Shown here in pieces: positions 1-12,180 of a stretch of DNA of 64,000 bases. Numbering within the stretch: position 1 is the stretch's first letter; each line of letters starts with the position of its first letter. The stretch covers positions 84,897,001 to 84,961,000 of the forward strand of contig CM075656.1 of the NCBI GenBank assembly GCA_037953625.1, written 5' to 3'. The translations under genes were made by a program, and so were the position numbers. The stretch comes from Crotalaria pallida. Taxonomy: Eukaryota; Streptophyta; Magnoliopsida; Fabales; Fabaceae. The notes beneath the pieces are model-generated. The model did not search any database, had not been told where the DNA came from, and saw nothing but the letters and a program-made list of their open reading frames with translations.

Positions 1-1480
1 TAAATAAAACCATAGACACAATAATAGGCCATGCGAAAAGAAAATGAAAAATATGACTGTAGCAATAGCATTGTGATGCACGCGGTCAAACATACGCAAT
101 CCATGAGTAGGTGTGAAGTAAGTATAAAAGTATTTTCATCTTGAAAAATACTACGATTAAGTGTCATTAACGTTAAACATTCAAATTCAAATGTAGTAGT
201 TGAATGATATTGGAAAATGTGTTATTTTTAGATTCTCGAGAAATGAAATATGGTGAACTTATGATTAAATTTCTTTTCTAACGTGTAAACCAATTCTAAA
301 TATTTATATTTAAAGATGAAAAATTACCTCTGTATTAACTATCATTATTCCATCAGTTCCATTTTATTTGTCATTTTAGTTTTTTAATTTATTCTAAATT
401 ATTTGTCGCTTTGGAAATTCAATTGCGTATTAATTATTTTTTTCCAGTTTTAATCTTGCATTTAATATGTCAAGATATGTGAAGTGAGTGGTAAATAATA
501 TATTGTGAAAATTTTATAACAAAATTATTTAATATTTCTCTTAAAAATTAAAACATTAAATGAGTTTTTAATCTGTGTGAAACTTTTGAAACGAAATATA
601 AAATGAAACAAAAGGAATAATATATAAGAAAGTGATATTCTTCCGGTTTTTAATTATATATATATATATATTTTAATGCAAGGTTATGAACTACTAATAA
701 AACTAAAGTAATTAATTCTATAAATTAATGTAAAATTTTAATTTTATTTTTTAAATTTAACCTTTATTTTAATATCAATTATCATTAACCATTAACTGTT
801 TTCTGAATTCCTCAACTATTAATACTTTATCTAGTTTTTAAAAAGACAACTAAAATTGCACCCCCAAAAAAAAAGACAACTAAAATTTTTTTGAAAAAAA
901 AAAGACACTCAAATAGGAACAAGATTAAAAAATAGAACTAGAGAATAATATTATTAACTTAAGCTATTCTTTTAAAAGTAATGAAAAAGTATCGAAAAGT
1001 GTAATTGTCCTTAAAAAGATAAATTATGAAGATAAGAAATAATCAAGACCTTTTCTAAACCTAAGATTTAGGAAGCAATATTATACAGTAAAAAAAAAGT
1101 AATATTATATGGAAAATGTTAACCAAAGCATTTGTTAAGATACTATTAAAAAGTGATTTATTGTTATAGAAAGATGTAATTTTTGAGTTTTTAATATTAA
1201 CTTATAATTGATTTATCATTCGTAACAAAGGACAAGTGACCTTGGCAAAACACATGTTATGTTGCTCCAGCCTTGGTTAGAGAGGGAAAGAAAAAGCGTT
1301 TGTTGTCAGAGTCAACAAGTGGAACTGAGTCTCACAAAACGCGCACGCATGGCACCGCTTACACACACACTTTGATGTTCTGGATAGTGGTAAAATATCA
1401 CATGACCAAGTCTTAGTCAATGCTGAAATCCAACATAATCCATCATCATAATGTTTAATAAAAACAATGATTCCATTGAC
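1..1480. other. AT-rich intergenic region, no gene seen
   Basis: Very AT-rich sequence with long A and T runs and a short TA repeat near 657-671. No coding segment with splice support is visible on either strand. The more GC-balanced stretch from about 1240 onward is probably the promoter of the C2-domain gene starting at 2205. Confidence 0.5.
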
Positions 1481-1483
1481 TGA

Positions 1484-1489
1484 CACGTG
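1484..1489. promoter_or_regulatory. G-box / ABRE core upstream of the C2-domain gene
   Basis: The palindrome CACGTG, in the context GACACGTGCC, lies about 720 bp upstream of the CAR-like start codon. G-box/ABRE cores bind bZIP and bHLH factors, including the ABA-responsive ABF/AREB group. The match is exact, but function is inferred only from the motif and the neighbouring gene. Confidence 0.35.
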
Positions 1490-2204
1490 CCTGTGACATT
1501 ATGTACTTGCTCTTTATGATAACACAACTGCAACTTAATCAGATCTCCCTCACACCCTCTCCACTTCTATGCACCGGTGGACAAGGTTAGGTTGTTCCAC
1601 TGCCATTAATATCTGATGTTGATTGCTCTCTGCTGATTCACAACAACAACATAACCACAAACAAAGTACCAACCAGCTAGCTCACATAAACATTTTTATT
1701 GGTGAGCTTTCGTTCTTTTTTAATTTCTTGTTTGGTTTTTTATATGTTCCAAAAATTGATATCCTAACCATTTTTATTTTATTTATACTTGAATCAATGT
1801 TGCCATACACGGTTCATATTTCTTTTTTTATTTAATTTGGATTCAGTGAGGAATATACTCCCCCTTCTCGTTGCTTGGTTGAATAATACTAATAATTTTC
1901 TCATACTACTTTTCTTTAAATATATATTTTTTTTTCCCACAAGTTTGCAAATTTTATTGTTGTTACTTGAAAAAGCTCAACCTTTTTTCTTTGGGGGTGA
2001 AGGGGTATTCTAATTTCTTTGATCTCTTTACATATCTTCAATAGAATATTCATGGTTTACTCCATTATCATGTTTTCTTAGAATTGATCTCCTCTTGCTT
2101 TGTATTTTCATTTTTCCGGCATGAACACTTATTCTTTCAACTACATATTTGGTTCTGTGGTCTGCTAAGTTGAGTAGTAAATTTATCATGTTATTAGGAG
2201 AATA

Positions 2205-3955
2205 ATGGGTGAACAAATGGGGTTACTTAAAGTCACAGTTGTGCAAGGGAAGAGGTTGGTGATCAGAGATTTCAAGAGTAGTGATCCTTATGTTGTGCTC
2301 AAAGTAGGAAATCAGGTAACTACTAGCATTTATATTTTCAGTTTCATTTTGTAGCTTGTTTTCTTTTGATATCAACATTACATGGCATATTTTTAACCAC
2401 AAAATGTTGAACTTTTTTTAAAAAAAAAAACTGTTCCAGACAGCAAAGACCAAAGTCATTAATAGCTGTTTGAATCCTGTTTGGAATGAAGAGCTGAATT
2501 TCACTTTGACAGAACCCTTGGGAGTTCTGAATTTGGTGAGTTTCCTGATGTTGGCATTTGTAAATTTCTTCAAGTGTTGATATTCAAGTAATTAGCCCTC
2601 TGATTTCAGAGTTACCAATAATTCTTATACTATCTGTTTGGAAGTTGATTGAATAGAGGAAAATAATCATCCATAAGTTACCAGTAACTCACATGTTCTA
2701 TCTTTGGGTAGCTGACAACTTTGTGAGTGAGGTCACATTCAGTTTACAGTCTCATCACTAGCTATCCCCACATCAATAAATTGATAAATTGCTGATTCAA
2801 GCACCCTGGTTACTCACTAGGTCAGGGTAGGCCCAATGTTTAATTAGGCTTAAGACGAATTCTAAGATCAAACATTTTCAAACTAATAATTAAAATAATC
2901 AATGTTAGCAAATCCAATTAAAACAATAGTTGTGTATCCTTCCATTTCTTTTGTCTTCATCAATCATCATGCTTAAATCACAAATCTATGAGGAAATCTT
3001 TTCATAAATCATTACTATTATTAAGTTGTATGTTAGGTGCTAAATTTGTTATTGCAACTGAAGGAGCTTGCATGACAAAGTTGCAGATTATAGTACAACC
3101 TCATGAGCTTATGCAAATGATTTCCAAATGCTAGTATTTCCTTTGTGCATCTAGAAAGAAATGTTGTTCTTACCCTAAATTTTGGAAAAAGCTCCTGTTA
3201 AGTGTTCGAATGTAAAGCTAGCGAGTAAGGGTATAAATCCACCCTTTATTAGCTAACACGCGATGAGATCTCAATTCACTTAAGGAAATCAAGGGTGCAT
3301 ACACCCTTAAATACTCACTTTACACTCAATCTCACTTTTGAGGAGCCTTATTCCTTAATTTTGGAATTATAGCAACATTAAACATTGTAGCATCTTAAAG
3401 ATGCGGAATTCTACCTCCATTTTGGATGCTGTACTCACTGGCTTAGAGACCTGTTACTGTACACCTAAATAGAGGTTTCAATGCCTTTTATTTGGTTTAT
3501 AAGTCTATTTCTCTTGGAAGGTACTCAAGTTCACATATTCTATAGTGGTCATGAACATATGAAATATATTGTTGACATTTCTGGTGAAATTTTTGAAGTA
3601 CTGAGTTCAAGATACTATTGGTTTACATGCTGTATTATAACTGAATTGTTTCCTTGTATAGGAAGTATTTGACAAAGATCTTTTGAAAGCTGATGATAAG
3701 ATGGGAAATGCTTTCCTCAACCTTCAACCATTAGTCTCCGCAGCTAGATTGAGAGACATTTTAAGAGTCTCCTCTGGTGAGACAACATTAAGAAAGGTCA
3801 TACCCGAAAGCGACAACTGTCTTGTCCGCGAAAGCAGCATCAACTGTATTAATGGTGAGGTGGTGCAGAATGTTTGGTTAAGGCTTCGCGAAGTTGAGTC
3901 TGGTGAGGTTGAATTGACAGTGAAGTTGATCACACCTGTTGCTTCCTCAAAATAG
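2205..3955 (+). CDS. C2-domain ABA-related (CAR-type) protein, 166 aa, three exons
   Basis: Exons are 2205-2315, 2440-2535 and 3662-3955, joining in frame to 166 residues, the usual size of this small plant family. The protein is almost entirely one C2 domain. It opens with the beta strand GLLKVTVVQGKRL, followed by the first Ca2+-loop aspartates D22 and D27 (RDFKSSDPYVVLKVG). The NPVWNEELNF segment follows, then the second loop aspartates D73, D75, D80 and D81 (EVFDKDLLKADDKMG). A C-terminal extension ends in VELTVKLITPVASSK. CAR proteins bind phospholipids in a Ca2+-dependent way and recruit ABA receptors (PYR/PYL) to membranes; that role is from family knowledge. The start ATG is the first in frame and directly precedes the domain. 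Intron 2 is long (1.1 kb). A 5'-UTR intron is possible but was not placed. Confidence 0.88.
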
Positions 3956-5590
3956 TGCAAAAATTACAAGTGCCCTCATGGTTGATGTCTAACAAGATCA
4001 TAATTATAACAATCTATATATAATATGTAGTTGAGTATTGCTATTGATTAACTACTGAGTGGATATGCATATTCCAATGTAGTTTAGCAGCTAGTTGATG
4101 ATACCTCATCTCTTGCATTTCCAAATGAAGTATTGAAGTTGAGATTTATAGTAACTTACTTTGGTCTTTATGGTGTGTTGGATTTGTTTAACTTGTCTTA
4201 TTGGTACATCACAAAAAGACTTGTAGAAAATTAACCTTTCATTTTAGCAATGAGCATTTTTTGGATATTGCTGTTAACTCAGTCAAATTAAAGAATGCTA
4301 AGATGCTAAGTGAATTGTATGAAAAATGGCCCTGTGCATCTTTTCCTATATTCCCACAAATTAAAATGGCCGTTTATAGACTTTAGCTCTACAACTGATT
4401 TACTAGTAAAAAATAGTCAGCCTACTCACAGACCAGGAATAATAAAATACAATAAAATAAACAGAAATGGATAACTTCAACTGACTGAAAAACTTTGACT
4501 TAGTCATCAAAATGGCATGGAGTCTATTGATTGATATATTGATTAACCAATGAACAAAAGTATTTGTTTATGAATAGACAAATGTATTTTTTATTATTAA
4601 GTAAACACATTTTTCATTTACAGACAAATATGATTATCGATGAATTCATATATAATTGATGAATCTATTATAAATAGAATTTTCTTTTATTCTCCATGTA
4701 TGAAGCAAGAATCCAAATTCATCTTTTCCAATAACATTGAAATAATTTTTGGAAGTGAAATGGTTAGAATTGCTGATATATAATTTATGGGTGGTTGGAT
4801 AAATTTTAGAGGGGACTTGTCATAATCTTGCAACAAGTAATGAAGACAAATTATGCTTAAAGACATTGTTACATGATCTCATTATTATTGTTATTCGCTG
4901 CTCTCTAAACACAATTTATCCATTGTTTCTCTACTCCCTATTTTTTTTCCTATTTCTATTGGATCATTAGGGTTAGCTTTTAAGAGTATAAACCCGACCA
5001 TTTATTTGACAGAAAATTGGCGACTTAATCGAGTCGATTCCTACTACGCTACTTATGGTCATAGAGAGAACATAATGAAAAATGATCCAAGCTCGCAATT
5101 CCAAAAAATTAAACACAATTCACCAACGGTGGTTCAAGTAGTGTGATCCTGCCAACGTGATAATTTGGGAATATCCCAACATCATTCAGTTCCCCAACGT
5201 CATTCAGTTTCGTGCAAGATATGAAGTGTGAAAATTCATGTTCAAGTATATGAAATGCTTTCTAATCCTCTCTCGTTTTCATTTCAAGACCTCCTCTCAA
5301 CCTTTCATTGGATCGAAAATGAATTTATTTTATAGTGAGAACATATTACATGTCTCATACTTTGTGTCACTTCATGTGCTAAAGTATGAGGATTGATAAA
5401 AAAAAAACTAAAAAAAATAATAAAAAAAACTATTTAAATTTTATTTTTATCAAAATTTATGTTATTTTAAGATCTCTAAGCTTGGTCCAATTCTTATGTA
5501 AAATTTTGTTTTCATTTATTAATCATGATATTGATTCTATTTTTCTTCCAATGATTTTTTAACGTGTATATCAATCTTAAATAGAAAGAC
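3956..5590. other. Intergenic region, 3' flank of the C2 gene and repeats
   Basis: No coding segment is visible. The stretch at about 4970-5350 resembles, in diverged form, sequence at about 9050-9330 upstream of the second ALKBH2 copy. Both are probably remnants of one dispersed repeat. The rest is AT-rich and unremarkable. Confidence 0.35.
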
Positions 5591-5592
5591 AT

Positions 5593-5701
5593 AAAATGGA
5601 GGGAGTGTAGTCCGCGTAAGTCAGCCCAGTTGGTGGCTGCAGACCTCCCATGTAACAACCACCAACTGGGCTGTCTTACACGGACATAAATACTCCATTT
5701 T
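5593..5701. repeat. Foldback made of two opposed SINE heads
   Basis: The arms at about 5593-5640 and 5656-5701 are a long inverted repeat. Each arm contains the tRNA-like A-box AGCCCAGTTGGTGG next to a CCGCGTAAG / CTTACACGG end. The spacer carries ACCTCCCATGTAA, which is the 3' end of the complete SINE at 63157-63261. The structure therefore looks like one internally deleted SINE followed by an inverted SINE head. The outer arms extend through AAAATGGAG / CTCCATTTT. It lies about 100 bp upstream of the first ALKBH2 start codon, and would form a strong hairpin if transcribed. Confidence 0.7.
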
Positions 5702-5799
5702 AGAAGAGTTGAAACCAGCTTCCAACAAACCAAAAAATAAAAAGAAAAATAAGAAAAGTAACCAGCTTCAACATTTTGCGACGGTATGGTATCGGTAGA

Positions 5800-7322
5800 A
5801 TGAGTGTACTGAAGCTGAAGCCGGTGGAGCCTGCAGCGAACCCAAACGAGACAACGAAGAGGGAAACGGTTGATCTCGGAAACGAAAGCGACGTCGTTTA
5901 CATTCAAAGGTTCGTACCCTATGATCAATCATGGAACTGGTTCAATTACCTCGACAACCATATCCCTTGGACCAGACCCACCATTCGCGTTTTCGGTAAA
6001 TCATGCCTCCAGGTTCAAATTCAACCCTCAATAAATTCTGGGCTTCCTTCAAAATCTCGTCTTTCGTTGTTTTCCTTTCCTCGTTTTTCTTTGGCCCCTC
6101 TTTTAACTAAGAAATAAGGCCAATGTTGTAGTTTTATGCTTATTTTGTTATCATGTAGTAGTATAATAAATTACCCTTGTTTTAAAGATTACACTGCCCT
6201 TGTTATTCACGATAGACTAGTATGAATAAGTTTTGTCAAACCATAGATGATTGTCAAAATTTCGATAATGTCAGAGATAGACGCAGGCAAATGCATAAAC
6301 AAAAGTGGGAGTTTATTTTTGTTATAAATTTAATTGACTATTAGTATATCAGGATGTGTAGCAATGAAATTGGAGTTTGTAAATTGTAATGTTGTGTAAT
6401 TATTATGTGTAGCCTCGAGACACATGTTATGTTGCAACTCCAGGATTGACTGAGTTGAGTTACAGTGGATATCAGCCACATGCATATTCTTGGGATGATT
6501 ATCCACCTCTTCAGGAAATCTTAGATGCTGTAAGGCTTATCTTTCATCAAAATTGTTCCTCATTAATCAATTCTACTATTATTTTTCTTAATATATGGGT
6601 TTTTGGCTTATGTGTGTTGATATTACTGAATATTTATTTTGTCCTTACTTTTGAAGGTTCATAAGGCTCTCCCTGGGAGTAGTTTTAATAGCTTGCTCTT
6701 AAATAGGTATAAAGGTGGTAATGACTATGTTGGTTGGCATGCTGATGATGAGAAGCTTTACGGACCAATGCCTGAGATTGCTTCTCTATCTTTTGGATGT
6801 GAACGTGACTTCATTTTGAAGAAGAAACCATGTAAAAAATCTAGTGGTATGATTTCTTTTCCTTCTACAGTTATCATCACTGCACTTCAACCATGCAATT
6901 CTATTTTGTTTATGTGTGTGTTTCTGATGTCCAACTTCATATAAGTGTCATTATTTCTGCTTTTTGGTCCTTGCCTTCTATCTTTCAAGAAGGTAGATCG
7001 ATATGAGTGTGTTTGTTTTTCCTGTTTTGCATTCTACAAATATGGATTAGAGAGTCACTCTAAGAGCAATCTGCCTTTATATGAGTGTTCATAAACATGA
7101 TATGTTACCTTTTATTGTTGTGGACCTTCAGATGGCAGCGATGAGCCAGCAAGGAAGCGAGTTAAGAAGAGTAACCATGCTGATCAGCATACCTTTAGAC
7201 TTAAGCATGGTTCCCTTTTGGTTATGAGAGGTTATACGCAAAGGGATTGGATTCACTCTGTGCCTAAGCGTGCAAAAGCTGAAGGCACACGCATAAATCT
7301 TACCTTTAGGCGCGTTCTTTGA
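5800..7322 (+). CDS. ALKBH2: DNA oxidative demethylase ALKBH2, copy 1 (236 aa, four exons)
   Basis: Exons are 5800-6012, 6413-6529, 6657-6846 and 7132-7322, joining in frame to 236 residues. The enzyme is an Fe(II)/2-oxoglutarate dioxygenase of the AlkB family. The family removes 1-methyladenine, 3-methylcytosine and etheno adducts from DNA in the nucleus. Visible hallmarks are IPWTRPTIRVFGKSCLQP, the nucleotide-recognition segment YSWDDYPPL, and LLNRYKGGNDYVGWHADDEK with iron ligands H138 and D140. The third ligand is H215 (WIHSVPKR). The 2-oxoglutarate motif RINLTFR has R227 and R233. A lysine-rich loop (ARKRVKK, 180-186) sits in the last exon. The ATG at 5800 was chosen because the upstream in-frame stretch has no ATG and the same ATG is conserved in the second copy. 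All catalytic residues are present. It is one of a tandem pair about 4.2 kb apart, with identical exon lengths. Confidence 0.92.
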
Positions 7323-7767
7323 TTGCCTTGAGAAAAAGCTAGTTTTTGGAATATGCTTATGCATTGTTGCAGAAAATTTGATTATTAACTCAAAGATAGA
7401 AGAACAAACTAAATCCACCTGAGACACCAACTTACCGATCATCCCGCAAGGTGACAGTGTGGTATTTTCCAGTTTCATCTACTAAATCAATCACCTGCAA
7501 AATGGTGCATCATCGAAATCATGTTTCATAGTGTCTCAAAGTGATGAGTAGTTGTAGGTGTGAAGCTTACTAAACTGTGCATTGGTTAAGGCAAGAAGGT
7601 GCACCACTATGTTCATTTATCCTTTTAAAATCGTAGACTAGTTCTGCCTCTTTAAGTATTTGTTCTTCATCTTTGTTTCAGGGATTGATTGAACGTGTAA
7701 TTTCAATTTGTCAGGAACTAAATTGACTAGTGATTACACTCGCACATATCAAAGTGACTATTTACTT

Positions 7768-7768
7768 T

Positions 7769-7792
<24 letters not shown>
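7768..7792. repeat. TA dinucleotide microsatellite
   Basis: A pure alternating TA tract about 450 bp downstream of ALKBH2 copy 1. Confidence 0.9.
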
Positions 7793-7799
<7 letters not shown>

Positions 7800-8147
7800 T
7801 CTTATCTAAACGTTGATGCTTGCTATTTTACACTGTACTTGTTGCTAGTTTCTGCTTTCAACTTGATTGAATAAGTTTTTTTTTAAATGTTTGTTTTATA
7901 TCTTAAAATTCATTTCTTTAATGGTGCCATTTCAGATAATTGTCAAAAATTTTATTTTATTTTTTTTGATTTATTATTCTAAACTCTCACTCGAATGCAT
8001 TAGAATTGTGAATTTTAATAGAGATGTGAGAAAGATCGCAGAGGTCAATCCAAAATGAAATAGAACGAAAAATAATTTGAAAGAATTTTAATAGAGGTTT
8101 GGGACGACTGGTTTTAATTTGGGCCACGAGTGTCCATATAATACTCT

Positions 8148-8812
8148 CAGCGTTTTAATCTTTCCGGTTCTATATACTCGAAAACACAATTTCGGTACTA
8201 CAGAGACGGAATGCATTTATTTCATATTTCCGGATTCGCTAAAACGGAATATGTTTCCGGTTTCATAGAACCGAAAAATTTAACATTTCCGTCTATGTAG
8301 AGACGGAAAATAGTTTGGCCCCCGTACTGAGAATATGATCAGAAAATTATTACTTTACTGGTGTCCGAGTGTCTCTATTACTGAATTGAATTGCGATTAT
8401 TTGAGTCTCCACCGCAACTGCATCTCCGTGTGTTGTGTGTATGTTAGATCCTGAATTCTCACCTTCAATAGTATCCCAATAATTGGTCCTTGTCTCGTGG
8501 AGAAGACATTGGAAGATACCAGCAAGCACCGCACATATGATGCCAACAAGACTTTTTTTTTTTAATAAGAAAAGGTAATATTATTGAAACAAACCCAAGG
8601 AACAATAAGTATGAGAAGTACTCGAAAGTCCCAAGCCACAAAGTCACATATGCCAACAATACTAATAACACCCAAACTGTTTTATGTTAAATTTCAAAGG
8701 GGGTGGTTTTCGTTTTAGCAAAACCGGAAATATGAAATAAATGTATTTTGTCTCTGTAGTACCGAAATTGTGTTTCTGAGTCTGTAGAACCAAAAAGATT
8801 AAAACGCCAGGG
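8148..8812. repeat. Foldback element with ~100-bp inverted arms
   Basis: The left arm, 8148-8243, runs from CGTTTTAATCTTTCCGGTTC through ATTTCATATTTCCGG. It is repeated in inverse orientation at about 8706-8812 (CCGGAAATATGAAAT ... AAAAGATTAAAACG). The 460-bp centre has no transposase. On the minus strand, 8345-8550 includes a short open stretch ending at a GTGAGA donor-like site, which might be a captured exon, but the family was not recognised. Target duplications could not be fixed, so the superfamily is unknown. Confidence 0.6.
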
Positions 8813-8879
8813 ATATTTTTGTCCTTGAAAAATAAAAATGGGGGCCAAAAAATCTAAAGTGGGGGACAAAAAGCAATTT

Positions 8880-9960
8880 CCTATAAATTAGGGAAAGCTA
8901 AGTCTGATTTCAAATCACCTTTTTAACTAGATTGAATCGATTTTACATGTGATATGAGTAGGCTATTCACGAAAGCCGGCAGACTTACGCTTTATTAGAA
9001 TTTAGAATGGACAACAATGATATGGAGTTTATTGGACCATACAGATCAATTTATAAGAGCATAAACTCATTCGTTTATTAAGTGGACTAGGAAAGACCTG
9101 AATCGATCCATTTTGCCGACTCTACTTCAAGTGGAGAGAGAAGATAACCAGAGCTCGCTTCTTGAAGTTTCAACATATGCTCATGTTTCATATCCTACAA
9201 TTCTAGCAATTGGATTGATTCCATGAGTCACTCAAGATATAAAATGTGTGCTTTCGTGTTCAAACCTATAAAAGTCCCTCAAACTTTTACTCATTTCCCT
9301 TCCTCTCCTTTTCCTTTTATATTTGACCAAATATAAATTTACTCTCTATTTACTATAATATTATATTTAAAAAAAACTTAAATGCTATTTTAATCATTTA
9401 TCTTTTTATCGGAGTTCTATTTTTAGATTTATTTTGATTTTTTTTCCAAAAATTTTAACTTGGTTTTTTTGTTAATTACCTTAACAAAGACGTTTCAAAA
9501 ATATCATTTTGCACCACAAAATGAACTCAGCATCCCTAATTCAAGATTGCAGATCATATTTGATTTTTGCTATAGAAAGTGTGTGATTCATATTACTTCA
9601 ATAGCTGCATGGCTAAATGTGTATTAGACTCGGAGTTATGCCCTCGTCTGTTACGTCAAAGATTATGATGGTGAAGAATGGAGATGAAGTAGGGGAGAGG
9701 AAGTGGACCATGACTAGATTTTTAGAGCAACTCAAAATCATTTTGAGATGTCTCCATTAAAGTTTCATACATAGTTGACCATAAGACCAAAATGATATTC
9801 TTTGAAAAAGAATAAATTTTTTTTTTTAAAAAAAAAAAAGACGAATGACCAAAATAAAATAGCAATAAAAAATAAAAGACCAAAATATCATTAAAACATT
9901 TCACAAATTAATTTTGCCATTTTTAAGTTATGAGTGGAAATCAAGTCAAGTAGTCAACTA
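8880..9960. other. Intergenic spacer between the ALKBH2 copies
   Basis: AT-rich spacer with no gene. At about 9050-9330 it holds a diverged copy of sequence found at about 4970-5350, in front of the first ALKBH2 copy. This could be part of the original duplication unit or an independent repeat. Confidence 0.35.
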
Positions 9961-10039
9961 AGTTTTAAACCAGCTTCCTAAAAAGCACAAACAAAAAGTA
10001 ACCAGCTTCAACATTTTGCGACGGTGTGGTATCGGCAGA

Positions 10040-11519
10040 ATGAATGTCCTGAAGTTGAAGCCGGTGGTGTCTGCCGCTAACATTAACGACACAACGAAGA
10101 AGGAAACGGTTGATCTCGGAAACGGAAGCGACGTCGTTTATATTCAAAGGTTCGTACCCTATGATCAGTCATGGAACTGGTTCAGTTACCTCGACAACCA
10201 TATCCCTTGGACCAGACCCACCATTCGCGTTTTCGGTAAATCTTGCCTTCAGGTTCAAATTCCACCCTCAATCATTTCTGGGGTTCCTTCAAAATCTCAT
10301 CTTTTCTTTTCCTTTCCCCATTTCATTCTTGGTCCCTCTTTTAACTAAGAAATATACCTAATTAGTATTATTAATCCCAAAAAGACTAATTTTACCCAAT
10401 TTGAGATCTTTAAGAATTAAATTTGGAATCTTCTAAGTTCCAATTTGGAATTTCAATTCTTCTAAGACCAAGTTAGTGCACCCTACTAATATCTTGAGGT
10501 ACCAAGTTTTATTCATATATTATCAGATTTTGTAACCATGTAAAATTGTGCTAGTTTGTAATGTACTATGTATTATGCAATGTAATTGTGTGCAGCCTCG
10601 AGACTCATGTTATGTAGCAACTCCAGGGTTGGCTGAGTTGAGTTACAGTGGATACCATCCACATGCACATTCTTGGGATGATTATCCTCCACTTCTAGAA
10701 ATTTTGGATGCTGTAAGACTTATCTTTAATCAAAATTGTTCCTCACTAATCAATTCTATTATTAATTTTCTTAATTAATTTGTTTTTGGCTTATATGTGT
10801 TGTTGATACTATTAATAAGTATTTTGTACTTACTTTTGAAGGTTCATAAGGCTCTCCCTGGGAGTAGTTTTAATAGCTTGGTCTTAAATAGGTATAAAGG
10901 TGGTAATGACTATGTTAGTTTTCATTCTGATGATGACAAGTTTTACGGACCAATGCCTGAGATTGCTTCTCTAACATTCGGCTGTGAACGTGACTTCGTT
11001 TTGAAGAAGAAGCCATGTAAAAAATCTAGTGGTATGATTTCTTCTCCTTCTACCGTTATCATCACTGCACTGTAGTCATGGAAATTCTATTTTGTTTATG
11101 TGTGTTTTTGATGTCCAACTTAATACAAGTGTCATTGTTTCTGTTTTTTGGTTCCTTGCTTTCTACCTTTGAAGAAGGTAGATTGGTATGAGTGTGTATG
11201 TTTTTCCTGTTCTGCATTCTATAAATATGGATTAGAGTCACTCTGTATGTGTAATACAAAGAGCAGTATACCTTTATACAAGTGTTCATAAACATGATAT
11301 GTTACCCTTTGTTGTTGTGGACCTTCAGATGGCAGCGACGAGCCAGCAAGGAAGCGAGTGAAGAAGAGTAACCATGCTGATCAGCATACCTTTAGGCTTA
11401 AGCATGGTTCCCTTTTGGTTATGAGAGGTTATACACAAAGGGATTGGTTTCACTCTGTGCCTAAGCGTGCAAAATCTGAAGGCACGCGCATAAACCTTAC
11501 CTTTAGGCGTGTCCTTTGA
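10040..11519 (+). CDS. ALKBH2: DNA oxidative demethylase ALKBH2, copy 2 (236 aa, four exons)
   Basis: Exons are 10040-10252, 10596-10712, 10842-11031 and 11329-11519. Every exon has the same length as in copy 1, and the join gives 236 residues. Iron ligands H138, D140 and H215 and the RINLTFR motif are intact, so catalysis looks possible. The active-site strand differs: copy 1 reads YVGWHADDEKLYG and copy 2 reads YVSFHSDDDKFYG (G136S, W137F, A139S, E142D, L144F). The residue two after the second iron ligand is normally glutamate and lies close to the flipped base in human ALKBH2, so lesion preference may have shifted. The third-ligand strand has W213-F214-H215 instead of W-I-H. Introns 1 and 3 are still alignable with copy 1 by eye, so the duplication is fairly recent. 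Confidence 0.9.
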
Positions 11520-11769
11520 TTACCTTTAGAAAAAGCTGGTTTTTGGAATATGCTTATGCGTTGTTTTAAATCTGCTTCCTGCTTTCTAGGCGGAATGTCT
11601 AATTTTTGTTGACAATTTTTAACTAGCTGGTAGGGAAGCTTTAATTTTGTAGGCTTTTATCCAACTTCAGTACTATGATAATTGTATCTTTAGATTTTAT
11701 ATTATATAATTATTATATGTAAATCTAATTTTTTGTTGCTAATGCTAATGTTGATTATGGAGTTGGTCA

Positions 11770-12180
11770 CCTTCCTCCAAGTTGCAAATTGAGGATGATG
11801 CCCTATATGACCGGTGATTAAAATGTACAGATTTGCAAACTTCTTACAAGAGAAAGTACCATCCAGGCATCCACCATATTCTCAATGCATATTGCATAAT
11901 CCTACCAAAGGGAGAGGTCATCAATGTCGTCCTCGCCGTTGGTGTAAACAGCCCCACACCCCTGCCTTTAGTCTCAACCCTCTACGTGCTCCATTTGATT
12001 AGCCGAGGCATTCTACACTAACTGGCTTCACGATGTCGATAGGTCTCCCTTGTGTTAACTCTGTTTGCTGTTTCAACCACTATTTGCCTGCACTGAACAA
12101 TCACCCCGGGATCTTCGTAGACCTCCAGGCTTTAAGATAACCATCACTTCGTTGTTTTTTAAATCCATCAACAGATTGTT
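11770..12180 (+). pseudogene. Decayed coding-like fragment, possibly FAD-dependent monooxygenase
   Basis: A GC-richer island downstream of ALKBH2 copy 2 with short open stretches and several in-frame stops. One frame reads KYHPGIHHILNAYCIILPKG followed by EVINVVLAVG. This loosely resembles the strand before the NVV segment of plant FAD-dependent monooxygenases. No nucleotide-binding motif is present. The assignment is tentative; it may be debris of another gene or of a transposon. Confidence 0.2.

Noticed and set aside
5512..5928. 138-codon open frame on the minus strand
   Set aside because: It is the antisense of ALKBH2 exon 1 and the SINE foldback, with no family resemblance.
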